The notes beneath the pieces are model-generated. The model was not told the origin of the DNA, did not search any database, and worked only from the letters and a program-made list of their open reading frames with translations. 64,000 bases of DNA from Enoplolaimus lenunculus (taxonomy: Eukaryota; Nematoda; Enoplea; Enoplida; Thoracostomopsidae): positions 1-64,000 of the forward strand of contig JASANG010001446.1 in the NCBI GenBank assembly GCA_030248215.1, written 5' to 3'. Position 1 is the first letter of the stretch; the number at the start of each line of letters is the position of its first letter. Position numbers and translations under genes: made by a program. Shown here piece after piece: positions 22,201 through 33,296 of this stretch.

Positions 22201-25066
22201 TAAAATTTAAGTAATACGCGTCATATAAACCAGCGCCAAAGTCCTGAAATTTTAAAACAATAACGCAGAAATTGGATTCAACTTTATCCAGCAGAAAAAT
22301 CAATGCCCTTGATACAAAAATTAAATTTTAGACATAAAAATGTTTAGAAAGAACAGACAAAATTGGCCACATAAAGCGCTACCCTACGATACCAATAAAA
22401 ATGACATCGGTAAACGTTAAATATTATCCAAACAAGCATATCTAGTACCATAGTAATACGCCGAACATTTTCATCATTTGGTGTAACGAAGTACACCGCC
22501 GGAACTTCTAAAAGTGGATCGCGCTGGGAATCGATTGTACTGAAAACCATTAAATAAATACAATTTTTGCAGAGACGAAAAAGGATTAAGTACACGGTAC
22601 TCATATTTTAATCAACGAGAAAAAGGGTATGTGTATCTGTAGTTTTTCGCGTGTTTTAATTCTAAAAATAAAAATTAGATATTACTTTCAACTTGTATTT
22701 CAAAAGATCCATCGTCTTCAAGATCCACAGTAATTTTTTACTATTTTTGTATTTTAACCGTTGCAAACAAACTCGCTGTTGCTCCAAGTTACAAATTTGA
22801 GAATCCAATAATTGTTGTCACTGTGCGTAATCCTCTATCTTACAGCAGCGCTTTTTTCATATGTCTCCAAGTTAGTATCCACCGGGGAGACAAATGTGAC
22901 ATCAGATGTAGACATTGTAGGCATATTATACTTTGTATATTATACTTTTAGTGTAATTTAGGTTTCTAAAGTAGAATTTAGGAAACGTTTATTGTCGCGC
23001 ACGAATTGCAAATCGACGAAGCATATCTGCATTGTAAAGTTTATATAAGTCACGTACGTACGTAACTATACGTCACGTACGTACGTAACTAGCTTCAGTG
23101 CATAGCGCAGAAGCACGAATTTTAAAGACCACAAATTTCTGTTATCCCATTACATTTCACCTCCACGTGGCTTCTACACCCAACGCAGGTAGGAGTGGTG
23201 TGCCCCGCGGCTCGCCACTAACTGGGAGAATATGAGTATCATCTTGAAGATGATAGTTAAATTCTCCATCTTCTTAGAACGCCCGAATATAAGAGTCTAA
23301 CCAGGTTATTAAACAGAAATTTAATTTTTGTGTAGATATTATATATACGCAGTTTGAAATAGCTGCTGCGCTCTTGAAAACAAATTAGTAAAGGCCAGGG
23401 TTTAGCCAGAATTCCTGTTCCAGTCGAAATTCTTGCAAAGAATCGATTCCTGTTCCAGTTCCGGCAATGTAGAACGCAGGAACAAGAATTTCAGATGTTA
23501 TGGCAAATCATTTATACAGTAAAAATTTTGTAGTTGCTAATTTTTAGTTTGAAATGAATGCCTTTCATATCGTTCGTTGGTATATTAAAATATATACTAC
23601 TTGATGAGAAATTTTGTAAAATTGATGAAAACAAATAAAGAAACGTTCTTTTGACTAGTTTACCAAAAAGTAAAACACTAGTTTGGTTTTGAAATTATTT
23701 TTGATTCCCGTTCCTATTGCTGTACCGGCCCAAAATTAATTACTATTCCTGTTCCCGCGAAGAGAAATTTAGTTTCTGTTAAAAAACTGATAAATACGTA
23801 CCTATATATTAAGAATGTGCCGGTTAATCGAAATCGGTAATCAACGGCCCTTTTAATGAGTATCGGCATCGGCACTATAACTGTCGATTTTATGCCGATA
23901 CGTCCTTTCCGTACATGACAATAGTTGAAATGCTATCATTTTCAGTTCTTGGCGTGTATCAGTACGTTTGATCAAGAAACTGTTACATCTCTTGCGTTTG
24001 TGTTTGAAAAATTAATTGAAAAGAACCGTTTCAATAAAATTATAACCGATTATGTTTACATTGTAATGTTTTACCCTATTTGTTCTTTAAGCATCGTGTA
24101 TTAAAACGACAATCGGCAGCGGCAAAATTTTTTTGGTATCGTCACACTCCTAATATATTGCTATAATATTAATTATAATTACGTACTGACTAACACTTAC
24201 AGATGCAGAGTAACACCCAGCTCTCGCAACTCCTTGATGCTTAGCAGCGGTGATATGATATCTTGACCTTCTTTGTCATATATCAGAATCTGAAACAAAC
24301 TTACAGACAACGACGATTTCACGAAACTATATACACTACAAGAAATTGCATACTATGAATTTCGAACTATAGCTAATAGCGCGGTTTGAACAGATACGTA
24401 ATGCAACAGGAAATTAAAGTGCAAATTTCAATAAATAGTAAAAGCTAATTATGATAAATTAGTAAGTACGACTTGCTTTGCTATAAAAAGTAATGTGTAG
24501 AGTTTATAACGTCGTATATGGCGGAGAAAGACTCGGACTACCCAATGCAATGCACACTGCAAAATAAGCGCTAAAATGTTAACTAAAATAAAAGTATGTA
24601 CAGAAACTAATCTTATGCGGACCAAAATACGAGCAGAAATTCAAATCAACTGCCATCTACATAACAAACTTTAGAGGTTACCGGTTTCGGTTTTACTTAC
24701 CTTCCATTCAGGTTCCACTGCCCCTGACGAAGAAATAGAATTGTTCAAATTTATCACGTGTTTTAATGCTGCTGAAACAAATATCGATTAAAATATGTAA
24801 CATTTGTTGTAAAAAACGTTCAAAAATCACCCAAACCACGTAAAACTACCTATATATCCAAAAAATTTTGTTGCCCAGAGGCTGCCCCTGCGACTGCAAC
24901 AGTCGTCAAGTACACTTATCTATGAAGTATTTCATTTGCTAGATAGTACAAGATATACGTATACATGCTATAAGACCAATAGCGATTAAAATTCATGAGA
25001 ATTGACAGACCCAATAAGTGTGTACTAGCGCTCACCGATTTGTTTCTTTCTTAGCGACGTACCCAT
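14035..25066 (-). CDS. SCFD1: SCFD1/SLY1, Sec1/Munc18-family vesicle fusion protein (complete)
   Basis: Binds syntaxin-5-type SNAREs and drives ER-Golgi membrane fusion (family knowledge). Twenty exons, minus strand: 25066-25036, 24771-24701, 24289-24201, 22539-22449, 22243-22121, 21360-21264, 19544-19455, 19230-19175, 18712-18627, 18332-18233, 17976-17879, 17715-17625, 17504-17431, 16657-16576, 16388-16227, 15961-15882, 15516-15384, 15022-14916, 14618-14516, 14136-14035 (stop TGA). All phases join, giving 621 aa against about 640 in human. Diagnostic blocks in order: [124 protein letters not shown] and [11 protein letters not shown]. The intron after exon 9 begins GC, not GT; using it restores the family motif GQVSFHRP. 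The donors of exons 4 and 18 are the least certain. Confidence 0.95.
16134..16204. repeat. Microsatellite (TAA)n then (AAC)n
   Basis: Short TAATAA run followed by about 15 AAC/ACA units inside SCFD1 intron 15. It produces a poly-Cys shadow frame on the minus strand that overlaps the end of SCFD1 exon 15. Confidence 0.9.
19702..20707. mobile_element. About 1-kb inverted-repeat element in SCFD1 intron 6
   Basis: Left end CCGGTACATGTCACATGAAA and right end (reverse complement) CCGGTGTCGCATGAAAAAAT match imperfectly. Near both ends there are repeated copies of ATGAAAAAATGACCCCC and its complement. No transposase recognised. I read it as a non-autonomous foldback-type DNA transposon; the exact edges and any target duplication are uncertain. 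Confidence 0.55.
23809..24160. mobile_element. MITE, GATGTGCCGATACC family (degraded copy)
   Basis: Starts AAGAATGTGCCGGTTAATCG and ends GGTATCGTCACACTCCTAA, with paired CATCGG/CCGATG blocks. It matches the better preserved element at 32909-33296 in plan but has diverged. Located in SCFD1 intron 3. Confidence 0.55.
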
Positions 25067-26386
25067 TGAACGATAAATATATGTAACAATAACAGAGATC
25101 TAAAAGAAAGCGATATACGCAATAATAAACATCTTGCTAACTATGCTTAAATATATACTACAGATGAAAGAAATTTTTAGCTTTTTTGGGTCTCAGTTCG
25201 GTGTGACTTTTTAGACGACGGGTGCAAAGATCAACTAAAGAATGTAAGTGGAAACTGAATAACAAGCATATACTGGCATAGGAGCAAAGTTTTACCACAA
25301 CAGGAATTGAATTTTTTGCAGTGTCAGCCAGGGATGGGAATCTCGGTCTCGGTAAGTCTCGGGTCTCGCTTTTTGAGTCTCGAGGGTTTGTAATCCAGAC
25401 CAGAAGTCGTGGATTCAGCAAATGAACGAAAATAAAGCATTAGAAAGTTTATTTTAAAAATTTTAATTGTTTTTCAATAATGACCAAAAATTGACCGAGA
25501 CCGAGACTTTTCTTGGCCGGTCTCAGTTTAACGAATAATTGCAGTACCGGATATATATCAGTAACGAAGAGTGTCGGAGCGTGGGTTAAAAAGTCCGTAA
25601 GGTTCGAGTCAATATATTAAATAGAAAACATAGGTTCAAGTCAATGTTTCTTTTTGCAACAAACACCTGCTTATACAACTTTAAAAATTCAAAAGCCGCG
25701 GGCATTAACTCTAAATCTGATTATTACGCGATGCTGTGACTGCTTTATGTGCATTCAAGATGTACGCAACTAATAAGAAGATGGGTACAACAGGATCGTT
25801 CACTGACTAGCTATATATTTTTCAATGTTGGACATTATCTATCTTGTGTTTAACCGCTGAATCAAAGTTAATTTTACATTCTAGTGAAACAACTCTCCAG
25901 TTAAAGTTGTACTGAAAAAGAACCTATGATTTCGCCATATGTTGGCTACTTTTGAGGTCAAAGCTTACACAAAGGCCTGCAATCAGTAGTCGCTTATGAT
26001 TGTTCCGCGCCAAAGTCACTTTGTTGAAGAGACATCAGCTAAAGTGGACAATTCCCTTAATTCAAGTTCGGACTTTTAGTCAGGAAACGCAACCCAGCCA
26101 GTGTCAAACAGCCGAGTCATGGACCTGTTTGGATGCAGCCATGACGGATCCACTATGTAGCTGGGATATGCATACTTTATCGCAGCCAGACCGTTTGGAA
26201 ATTTTTGTGATAACTGATAGGGTGTTTGCATCGAATGCTGACTGTCATGGGTCATCCACGTTAAAATGCACGCGCCGATGTAATAAATGTTTCACCCACC
26301 CCATTAGGAACAGCATCAAAGTACACATGCTAGCTGGAGGCAAGGTACAGTTTCATAGCTGTACTGACATAGTGTTAATTGTCTAG

Positions 26387-26647
26387 ACACTGTCGGAAGG
26401 GACTCTGGACAAATACCTGTTGTCTGTAAGATGTCAGGACATAACGTTAGCAGACGCGCACACATTTAAAAAGACACGCTATACACACATATTCATACGC
26501 ATCATTCAACGTAAAGTTCGAGTCCCTTCTGAGGGACTATGACAATAACGGTTCCCGATAATGATGTCAGGACGTACATATTTAGACCTAGAGCATATTC
26601 ATTGTCTAAAGGTTCAGACAATGACATATTGACATCTCCGACAGTGT
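26387..26647. mobile_element. Inverted-repeat MITE (ACACTGTCGGA ends)
   Basis: 261-bp segment with identical inverted ends ACACTGTCGGA and TCCGACAGTGT. It lies between two arms of another inverted repeat (CATGGGTCATCCACGTTAAA near 26248 and TTTAATGTGGATGACCCAT near 26719), so it is probably inserted in an older foldback element. Confidence 0.6.
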
Positions 26648-27872
26648 ATAAAGAAAGTGGTTAGGGACAACGTGGGCATCCAAAAGGGAGGGACATTTTT
26701 TTACAAATGTGCGTGCATTTTAATGTGGATGACCCATCAGTCTTATCTTTCTGATGTTTAATCTGTTCACATTCATATGATATAACAAATGAAACGGAAT
26801 TTCTTTATAGTATATAAAGCCATGAGATTGCATACTCGCGCCTGCCTTGTTGTGCGCAAATCTTTGCGATGCTAAAGGAAATTGTTTCGGTTGCCGATCT
26901 ACCACGAACCCACTAGTGGCATGAATGGATTCCAAGTTACATCTTGTTTGGTCCCTTGTGTTGAAATATTGGCATCTACAAACAACAGCATTTCTAAATG
27001 TGTAACGAAGCACCTATCATCAGTCTTTGATGTGTTATAGTTTTCGAACCACGGCTATAGACCGTGGTTTTAAAACCTATAATTAACTGGTGATAGGCGT
27101 CGTACGGATTTGAGAATACGAACCTAAATGCTAACACCGCATTCAACTTTTTATTCAAAACAAAACTTGAGATTCGGGTCCTATTGAGCTTTCGGTTAAT
27201 ATTCCTTAATTAAATGGATTGGCATGGGATTGCTCTATTATTGATGGGTGCAAAAACTGTTAGATACTTAGCTAGGCAACGGTAACGAGATGTGAACGTA
27301 ACGTGTTTATTTAATCGTGAAATTTACAGCAGCAAAAACTCGCAGCTGGATTTTACACGTGCCAGTTTGAAATAGATTGGTTAAAACTAGACAAGAAGAA
27401 GGCAGCAACCTTGAAAACAAGTGCATGGGCCATGGCGTCCGCTCATCACGGAAATCCGGCAAAACAGGGATTTTAGGATTTCGTCAGGTAAAACATGGAA
27501 AAACATGGGTCAAAACGACACCGACCTTCGCATAGTTCATCTATTTACCCTTTCGAAGCAGGAACACAATACACGTTGTATTTATTATTTTTCTGGACCT
27601 AAGCGTAGTAGATTAAAACTTACATTTGAACAAGGTGTTCAATCAGGGAAAATGTTTTAGTTTCCACAAAATCCGATAAAAAATGGCAGTTATGTCAGGG
27701 AAATCCAGGGAAAGTCGTTCTCAAAATGCCGTGGACGCTCTGGTGGACGAATGTTAAAAGAAAAAATTATTATGCATAATAGTCGAGTTTTAGCTAGCCT
27801 TCGACAATGTTGCGCGGTCTAATGGGCAATCTATGTAAGTGCTGTGTTGGCGCGAAGTAGTTGAAACTGTTC

Positions 27873-27944
27873 GCCACGGTTGGATTCGAACCAGAGACCT
27901 TTGGCTAAACCGGCCAACGCTCTTACCATTTGAGCTATCGCGGC
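27873..27944 (-). tRNA. tRNA-like sequence (pseudo-tRNA or SINE head)
   Basis: 72 nt on the minus strand folds as a cloverleaf outline: acceptor GCCGCGA with GTGGC pairing, D-arm GCTC...GAGC, a perfect anticodon stem TTGGC/GCCAA and a T-loop GGTTCGAATCC. The anticodon loop CGGTTTA has G where U33 is expected and the T-stem has two mismatches, so a functional tRNA is doubtful. Confidence 0.4.
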
Positions 27945-28148
27945 ACTGCTTCAACTACTTGTGCTAGCTGTTATATGCGTTGTATACTAGTATTCCACGT
28001 AAAAATACTGCGTGTGTATTACGTGTTGACTTTTTTATGTTGTGTGCTGTATTGTGGTATTCCATCGTGCAATACCCGATAATATATAACGATTTTCAAA
28101 CATCTCTCATTTCATACTTGGGTAACATTAGCAAGTTATTATATAATC

Positions 28149-31100
28149 ATGACGTCGCTGAAACAGATATCTTCAAATAAATGCTTTGGCGGCTGCCAAC
28201 TGATTTTTGAACATGAAAGGTATGCATTACGTACTCTTTTGAACATGAAAGGTATGCATTACGTACTCATTTGTTATATTGCTGAATAGTTTGTCAGTCT
28301 ACACAGGGAATAGTTTGTCAGTCTAGGCACGAATCGGGACTTTAGACCGTTATATTAAGCAGCCATAATGCAGGCAGCGAGAGGTGGCTCGAACTTTCAG
28401 CCTACGGATCCTTAAATATAAGCTCTATTACTGTGCCACGCAGCCCGCTTTTCAGGAACTTATCGTCGGGTATTTGTCGGCACGTATATATGCTTTATGG
28501 CTAGAATAATGTATTGCATATCCACTAGGCAAAGCATTTTACGCATCCTTACATACCTAACTTTGAGGTACTGCAATTTAGCTTATCATTAGTTTTGAAT
28601 GTGGTCACTCATTGTAAGCATGTGAAACATGCTTGTCCGTTATGTGCATATCAGGGCGCAACCGGAAATATGAAATACCTGAACTGTAGCCGCAACCAGA
28701 GAACGAAAGGTAGGGACGTGTGGTAAATCATGGAGTATGGCACGATTTGAAAATTTTGGCACTACACGCTCAGACAATTTCAGAATACGTAATAGGTTAG
28801 AATAATATGCCAATTTTTCGTAATTTTTTGGATGTGACAAACTTTCAATACAGAAAATACGGGAAAGTTCCGGTAAAAATACGTACGTACCGGATTTATT
28901 ACCGGAACCGGATAGTGAAAAATTCCGGATTCCCTACCGGACCGGAATTCTGGTTGCATTCTGGCGCACATGCAATATCGTGCAATTCACAGTATGTATG
29001 CTAGCTAGCAGTATACGTGTCGACAAATAGGTAGAGCGTTTGCATAATGATCCGTCGGTTGCTAGTCGCTAATTCGAAACCACCCGCAACCCGTTATTCC
29101 AACTGCTAATAATAGGTCTGAAGTCCCGAGCGGCTGCGCCTTGAGCGCATCTGTAAATTGCTGTGGTATGATCACGGTATCGAATCCAAAATAAAGTGAG
29201 CGATCACGGGATGATATTGTTAAAAATTTGGGCATATTAGCATGTGAGACATGCTTGTGTGTTATGTGCACATGCAATATAGTGCAGTGTACTGTATATA
29301 TATATGCACGCCGGCTGCATACGTGCCAAGAAATACATTCGACTAAAAAAGTAGCTGGAGAGGCTGGCTGCGCAGCGCAGTGGTAGAGCGCGTGTTTAAG
29401 AATCTGTTAGTCGCTAGTTGCTTTAGTAAATGGTCTGAAGTCTCGGTACCTACCTAGACTAGACTGACACTCAGTATTCTTTCAGTGTCCAGACGAATTG
29501 TGTCATGAAGTTTGGTGTTTTCTTACCTCCTGCTGCAGCCAACAAATCTGGCGATAGAAAGTTTCCGGTGTTATATTTTTTATCTGGCAAGTTTTATTTC
29601 AATATACGAAATTTAAAATTCTCATACAATTCAGTTTTAGTATATGTGTGTTTTTGTGATATATAACACTATATATACTCAGCGTTTTTTATTTCATACT
29701 TGGATGTCAATTGGTGACTAACATTTCAAAATGCTGTCGTTAGAGAGAAACGTAACGTTTTTCGAGAATAAAGTTATAAAACCGTAAATTAAGGACCGAT
29801 ACATGTGTGTTACAGAGTGGCACCGTCGAACTCAGTATTATGTAGATTTCGATTTCGAAACCATTACTATTTTGCCGAGTCCGAACCTATAAAGCAAAAA
29901 TCTTGGTCGCCGAGATAGCGATTGACCCAAAAAGTTTATGCGCTATGGATTGATGAAAAATTGTATATACTTACGTATCTATACATATGATACGTATTAT
30001 TCTAATAAGATAGCTTAAAATTATATTGTATTTTTCTCTTTTAACCACTTGATATTGGCTGCGTTGCAGAAAAATGACTTAGGTGGTTTTTTCAACAGTA
30101 GTCGCTAAAGTCTGTACTAATTTTGAGCTACTAGTGGTAATTTTAAAATGGTACAGCTCGCACATCCAGGGGCTGCCAACTTGTCGAAAATTTCGATCCG
30201 TAAAGTTAAATAATGCGTCTAAATTATGTATTCAACCCAGTATTGTTTCGTTAACTACCGTAATCTTTGTTTAAAATCAAGCCCAGTTAATAACTACGTA
30301 ATTGGTTGTATCCAGTTTTATATTTCAGGTCTCACATGCACTCAAGATAATTTTATACAAAAGAGTGGATTCCAGCGCTATGCAGCCGAACATTCTTTGA
30401 TTGTTGTTAATCCGGACACTAGCCCGCGTAAGGCGTTTTTGGCGCTTTTATACCCTTTAACTCATTAAGATTAACTTACACAAAGTATATACATGTGTTA
30501 CTGTTATTGCGCAGATCAGGGTTTTTGCAAACATTCTGTTGTGTTTAGTTGAGTCACTTGAAGCTGTGATATACTCAACTGCTATACTCAACTGCAATGG
30601 TCATGAATTGAAAATATTCGAGTACAATATTCTGGAGGACATTTTAACATGGTTTATATGAAGCAAACTTAGTCTTGTAGTCTCAGCAAAATTGTCTAAA
30701 AGGTTGCGACTTATTAAACTTTGTTACGTTTTAATGTACTGTCCGGTTTACAACAGGTTTTTGTGTGCAATTCGCTATCTGGTTATGAGTGATTTATTTC
30801 ATACTTGTAATAAAATTCTACTTGAAGACAATGCCAAAACTGATAATTGTAGGTGGTGTCAATATTGAGGGAGAAGATGACAGCTATGATTTCGGTTCCG
30901 GAGCTGGGTTTTACGTTGATGCAACGGAATCGAAATGGAAAAATCATTACAGAATGTTTTCCTATGTTACTAAAGAGGTTAGTTCCCGATATGCAATTCA
31001 GTGTTATTTTATCACGGACACAGTTTTCAAAGGGATTTCAGAATAACAGTTTACAATCATATTGAATTGCGGTTATGAAAATATTAAAAAATTTCGCAAT

Positions 31101-32864
31101 AAATTATAATGATATATAGTCACCTCATCGTATACTGGCTTGTTTTCGAACCCACTATAATATTGTAAATCTTTTAGTTTTTAATCCAGCGAATTTTATC
31201 TGGTTGATACTTTCTGTTGTAGCTACGAAGCTTGGTTGAAGCCAAATTTCCGGTGTTACCTGACAAACAAGGCATTACGGGACATAGGTTAGTAGTTTTC
31301 ATTAGGGATGTTCCGATTAATCGGCATCGGTAATAATGTTAGGGATGCGCCGATACCAAAATTTTTGCCGACGCTGATTCCAACTTTAGTTCAATAGGAT
31401 GCTGCATTACATCGTTATATGAAGACTTAAACCCTAATTAAAAGTTTACCGGAACCGGAAGGTAAAAAAATGCGGAAACCGGGATTCCGGTTGTATCCTA
31501 TCTGTTGTTTAAGCATCGTGTATTAATAAAATTGGAATTGGCTTTGGCAAAAATTTTGATGTCATCACATCTTTAGTTTTCATTCCCCATTGTTCATGAT
31601 CGGCGATTTCCCATAGGATAGCGGCTAGTTCTTTCATTGCCTTTAAAAACGAACGAGCAAGCTTTCGACTAAGCAAACGCTTAAGTATTAGAAAAGCTCA
31701 TTACTGATTCCGTAGCTTGTATGTTAAAATATTTCAAAATTATATTTATCTGTTGGTTTCTTTTGTTCGAAATTGCAGTATGGGTGGGCATGGTGCACTC
31801 GTATGTGCATTGCGGAATCCCGGCATGTTCAAATCAGTAACTGCGTTTGCACCAATAGTGAATCCTACCGGATGTCCGTGGGGACAAAAGGCGCTAGGCG
31901 GTTATCTCGGAGAGGACAAGCAACAGTGGGCAGAATACGACGCGTGCGTGTTGGCTAAGACTTACTCAGGCCCTAAGTTGGACATTTTGGTTGACCAAGT
32001 AGGTTTATGCTTTTGATGCAATATAAAATAGCAGTTTTGTTTTTGGTTCACATGTGCCGTTTTTCGTTTTGAAATTCTCACATGTCAATTCGAACAATAA
32101 TTCTTTGAGGTACTCTGAATTTGTATTTATAAGATGTTTGTGTCTAAACTTCTAATTACAAATATGTCAATCCTTGTGTTTGAACGGACATAGCGGGATA
32201 TTCAGTTGCATCCTGGTATTTCTCTGTAATACGACTGCAACAACATCAACCACAATGTGGGGTTTTTAGAATAAAATATTTACGTATAAGCACACAAATA
32301 ATTTGTGAATAATAACGCTTCTTGTAGGGTGATGAGGATCAGTTCTTGTCGAACCAATTGTTTCCTGAAAGATTACCCGAAGCTGTCAAGTTAAACAAGT
32401 CCTTGGAATGTAACTTGCGCCTACAAGCGGTGGGTTTCGCTGTTTATACTTTGGTTAATCTTCGTGTTTCTAGCAAAAGAAAGCCTAGCTTTTTGAGACT
32501 TTTTATGGAACCAGCAAACGAATGTGCCCTGCATGGTTGATATTGTTTACGCTAACTTTTTTGTGCCCCACTGGTATTAGTATTGCGTAAAGTTATCTTC
32601 ATGTTTCTTGAAGCGCGTCAAAAACAATTGAGAATATTATTGACCATTGGTCGTCGCTTGGTTTCTTTTGCAATCGCGTTTAAACTCACAGAGGGTTTGC
32701 CACAACCTGCTGTCTGGTTATGTTTCAAGTAAACATTTTGTTATTTTACGAGGAAAATATTAAAGTAATTCTGTTTATTTTAGGGTTATGATCATTCTTA
32801 CTTTTTTGTGTCGACTTTCATTGGTGATCACGTTGCTCATCATGCCAAATTGCTCAACTTCTGA
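28149..32864 (+). CDS. ESD: ESD, S-formylglutathione hydrolase (complete)
   Basis: Hydrolyses S-formylglutathione to formate and glutathione in formaldehyde detoxification; cytosolic alpha/beta hydrolase (family knowledge). Eight exons: 28149-28219, 29486-29586, 30329-30427, 30853-30977, 31223-31287, 31779-31998, 32328-32429, 32784-32864 (TGA); phases all join to 287 aa, human about 282. Diagnostic blocks: [46 protein letters not shown], the nucleophile elbow [10 protein letters not shown] (Ser about 154, its codon split AG|T by intron 5), [26 protein letters not shown] with the catalytic Asp, and GYDHSYFF with the catalytic His. The intron after exon 2 starts GCAAGT, a canonical GC-AG intron; using it restores LSGLTCT. 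A 32-bp duplication copies the exon 1 splice donor. Confidence 0.96.
28206..28269 (+). repeat. 32-bp tandem duplication over the ESD exon 1 donor
   Basis: GAACATGAAAGGTATGCATT followed by ACGTACTC occurs twice, at 28209 and 28241. The first copy is the exon end and splice donor, the second lies just inside the intron and carries an identical donor. Confidence 0.9.
28379..28446 (-). repeat. tRNA-like SINE head, minus strand
   Basis: Reverse strand reads GGCTGCGTGGCACAGTAATA, then GAGC, and later AAGTTCGAGCC, giving A-box and B-box-like elements in the right order. It resembles the GGCTGCGCAGCGCAGTGGTA segment at about 29366, so probably the same SINE family. ESD intron 1. Confidence 0.45.
28614..29100 (+). 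repeat. tRNA-derived SINE copy 1, split by a MITE
   Basis: Left part 28614-28651 (AAGCATGTGAAACATGCTTG) and right part from 28964 (GCGCACATGCAATATCGTGC) match, in order, the uninterrupted copy at 29235-29450. The tRNA-like text TAGAGCG...GCTAGTCGCTAATTCGAAAC lies near 29030-29080. Within ESD intron 1. Confidence 0.6.
28652..28963. mobile_element. hAT-like MITE (CAGGGTGCAACCGG family) inserted in a SINE
   Basis: 312 bp with ends CAGGGCGCAACCGGAA and TTCTGGTTGCATTCTG. Flanks GTGCATAT (28644-28651) and GCGCACAT (28964-28971) are a diverged 8-bp duplication; the uninterrupted SINE copy has GTGCACAT once at the same place. Interior has CCGGAACCGGA-type runs. No coding capacity. Confidence 0.75.
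29235..29450 (+). repeat. tRNA-derived SINE copy 2 (uninterrupted)
   Basis: Begins GCATATTAGCATGTGAGACA, continues through GTTATGTGCACATGCAATAT and the tRNA-like GGCTGCGCAGCGCAGTGGTA, and ends near TGGTCTGAAGTCTCGGTACC. It is the intact sister of the split copy at 28614-29100 and acts as an empty-site reference. Confidence 0.6.
31311..31575. mobile_element. MITE, GATGTGCCGATACC family (rearranged copy)
   Basis: In ESD intron 5. Contains GATGTTCCGATTAATCGGCA at one end, then a second family start GATGCGCCGATACCAAAATT, then TTGGCTTTGGCAAAAATTTT at the other end. It looks like two partial copies, one inside the other. Confidence 0.5.
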
Positions 32865-32908
32865 AGCCTATAAATATTGTTTTGTTGGACTTGCCAATCG
32901 TTATTAAT

Positions 32909-33296
32909 TAGGGATGTGCCGATACCAAAATCTTTGCCGATACCGATTCTTATTTCGGAAATTTGCCGATGCCGATTCATACTTTAATACACCATGCTTG
33001 AAGTACAGATAAAATACTACGTCACATCATAATACTTAAACCCGAACCACCACAAACGATTATAATTTTATGAGAAAGGTTCGTTATCAATTAATTTGTT
33101 TAAACGCAAACTCTGTGGAGACAACAGTTTCTCTGATCAGACAGACTGATATACGCCAAGGACTGAAATTGATAGCATTCTAACTGACTGTGTGCAAAAG
33201 TATCGGCAAAGAATAATCAATTTCTTTGCAGTGCCGATGCCGATACTCACGAAAAGTGCTGATTATTACAGATTCCGATTAATTTGCACACCCCTA
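32909..33296. mobile_element. hAT-like MITE (GATGTGCCGATACC family) with perfect 8-bp TSD
   Basis: 388-bp element with ends TAGGGATGTGCCGATACC and AATTTGCACACCCCTA, flanked by a perfect duplication TTATTAAT (32901-32908 and 33297-33304). Its first base lies 45 bp past the ESD stop, so it is probably within the ESD 3' UTR or just after it. Confidence 0.85.

Larger units (their letters stand above)
25067..28148. other. Intergenic SCFD1-ESD (divergent genes): repeats and a tRNA-like sequence
   Basis: Shared upstream region of two genes transcribed away from each other. It holds nested inverted repeats (26248-26740) and a tRNA-like sequence (27873-27944). The 128-aa frame at 26000-26386 runs into the repeat and resembles no protein. 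No other gene recognised. Confidence 0.5.

Noticed and set aside
26000-26386. 128-aa plus-strand ORF
   Set aside because: Extends into inverted-repeat DNA, shows no family motif and does not fit ESD, whose first exon is at 28149.
30789-31065. Alternative frame ORF overlapping ESD exon 4
   Set aside because: The ESD frame gives the conserved [18 protein letters not shown] block with proper phases; the other frame is a shadow.
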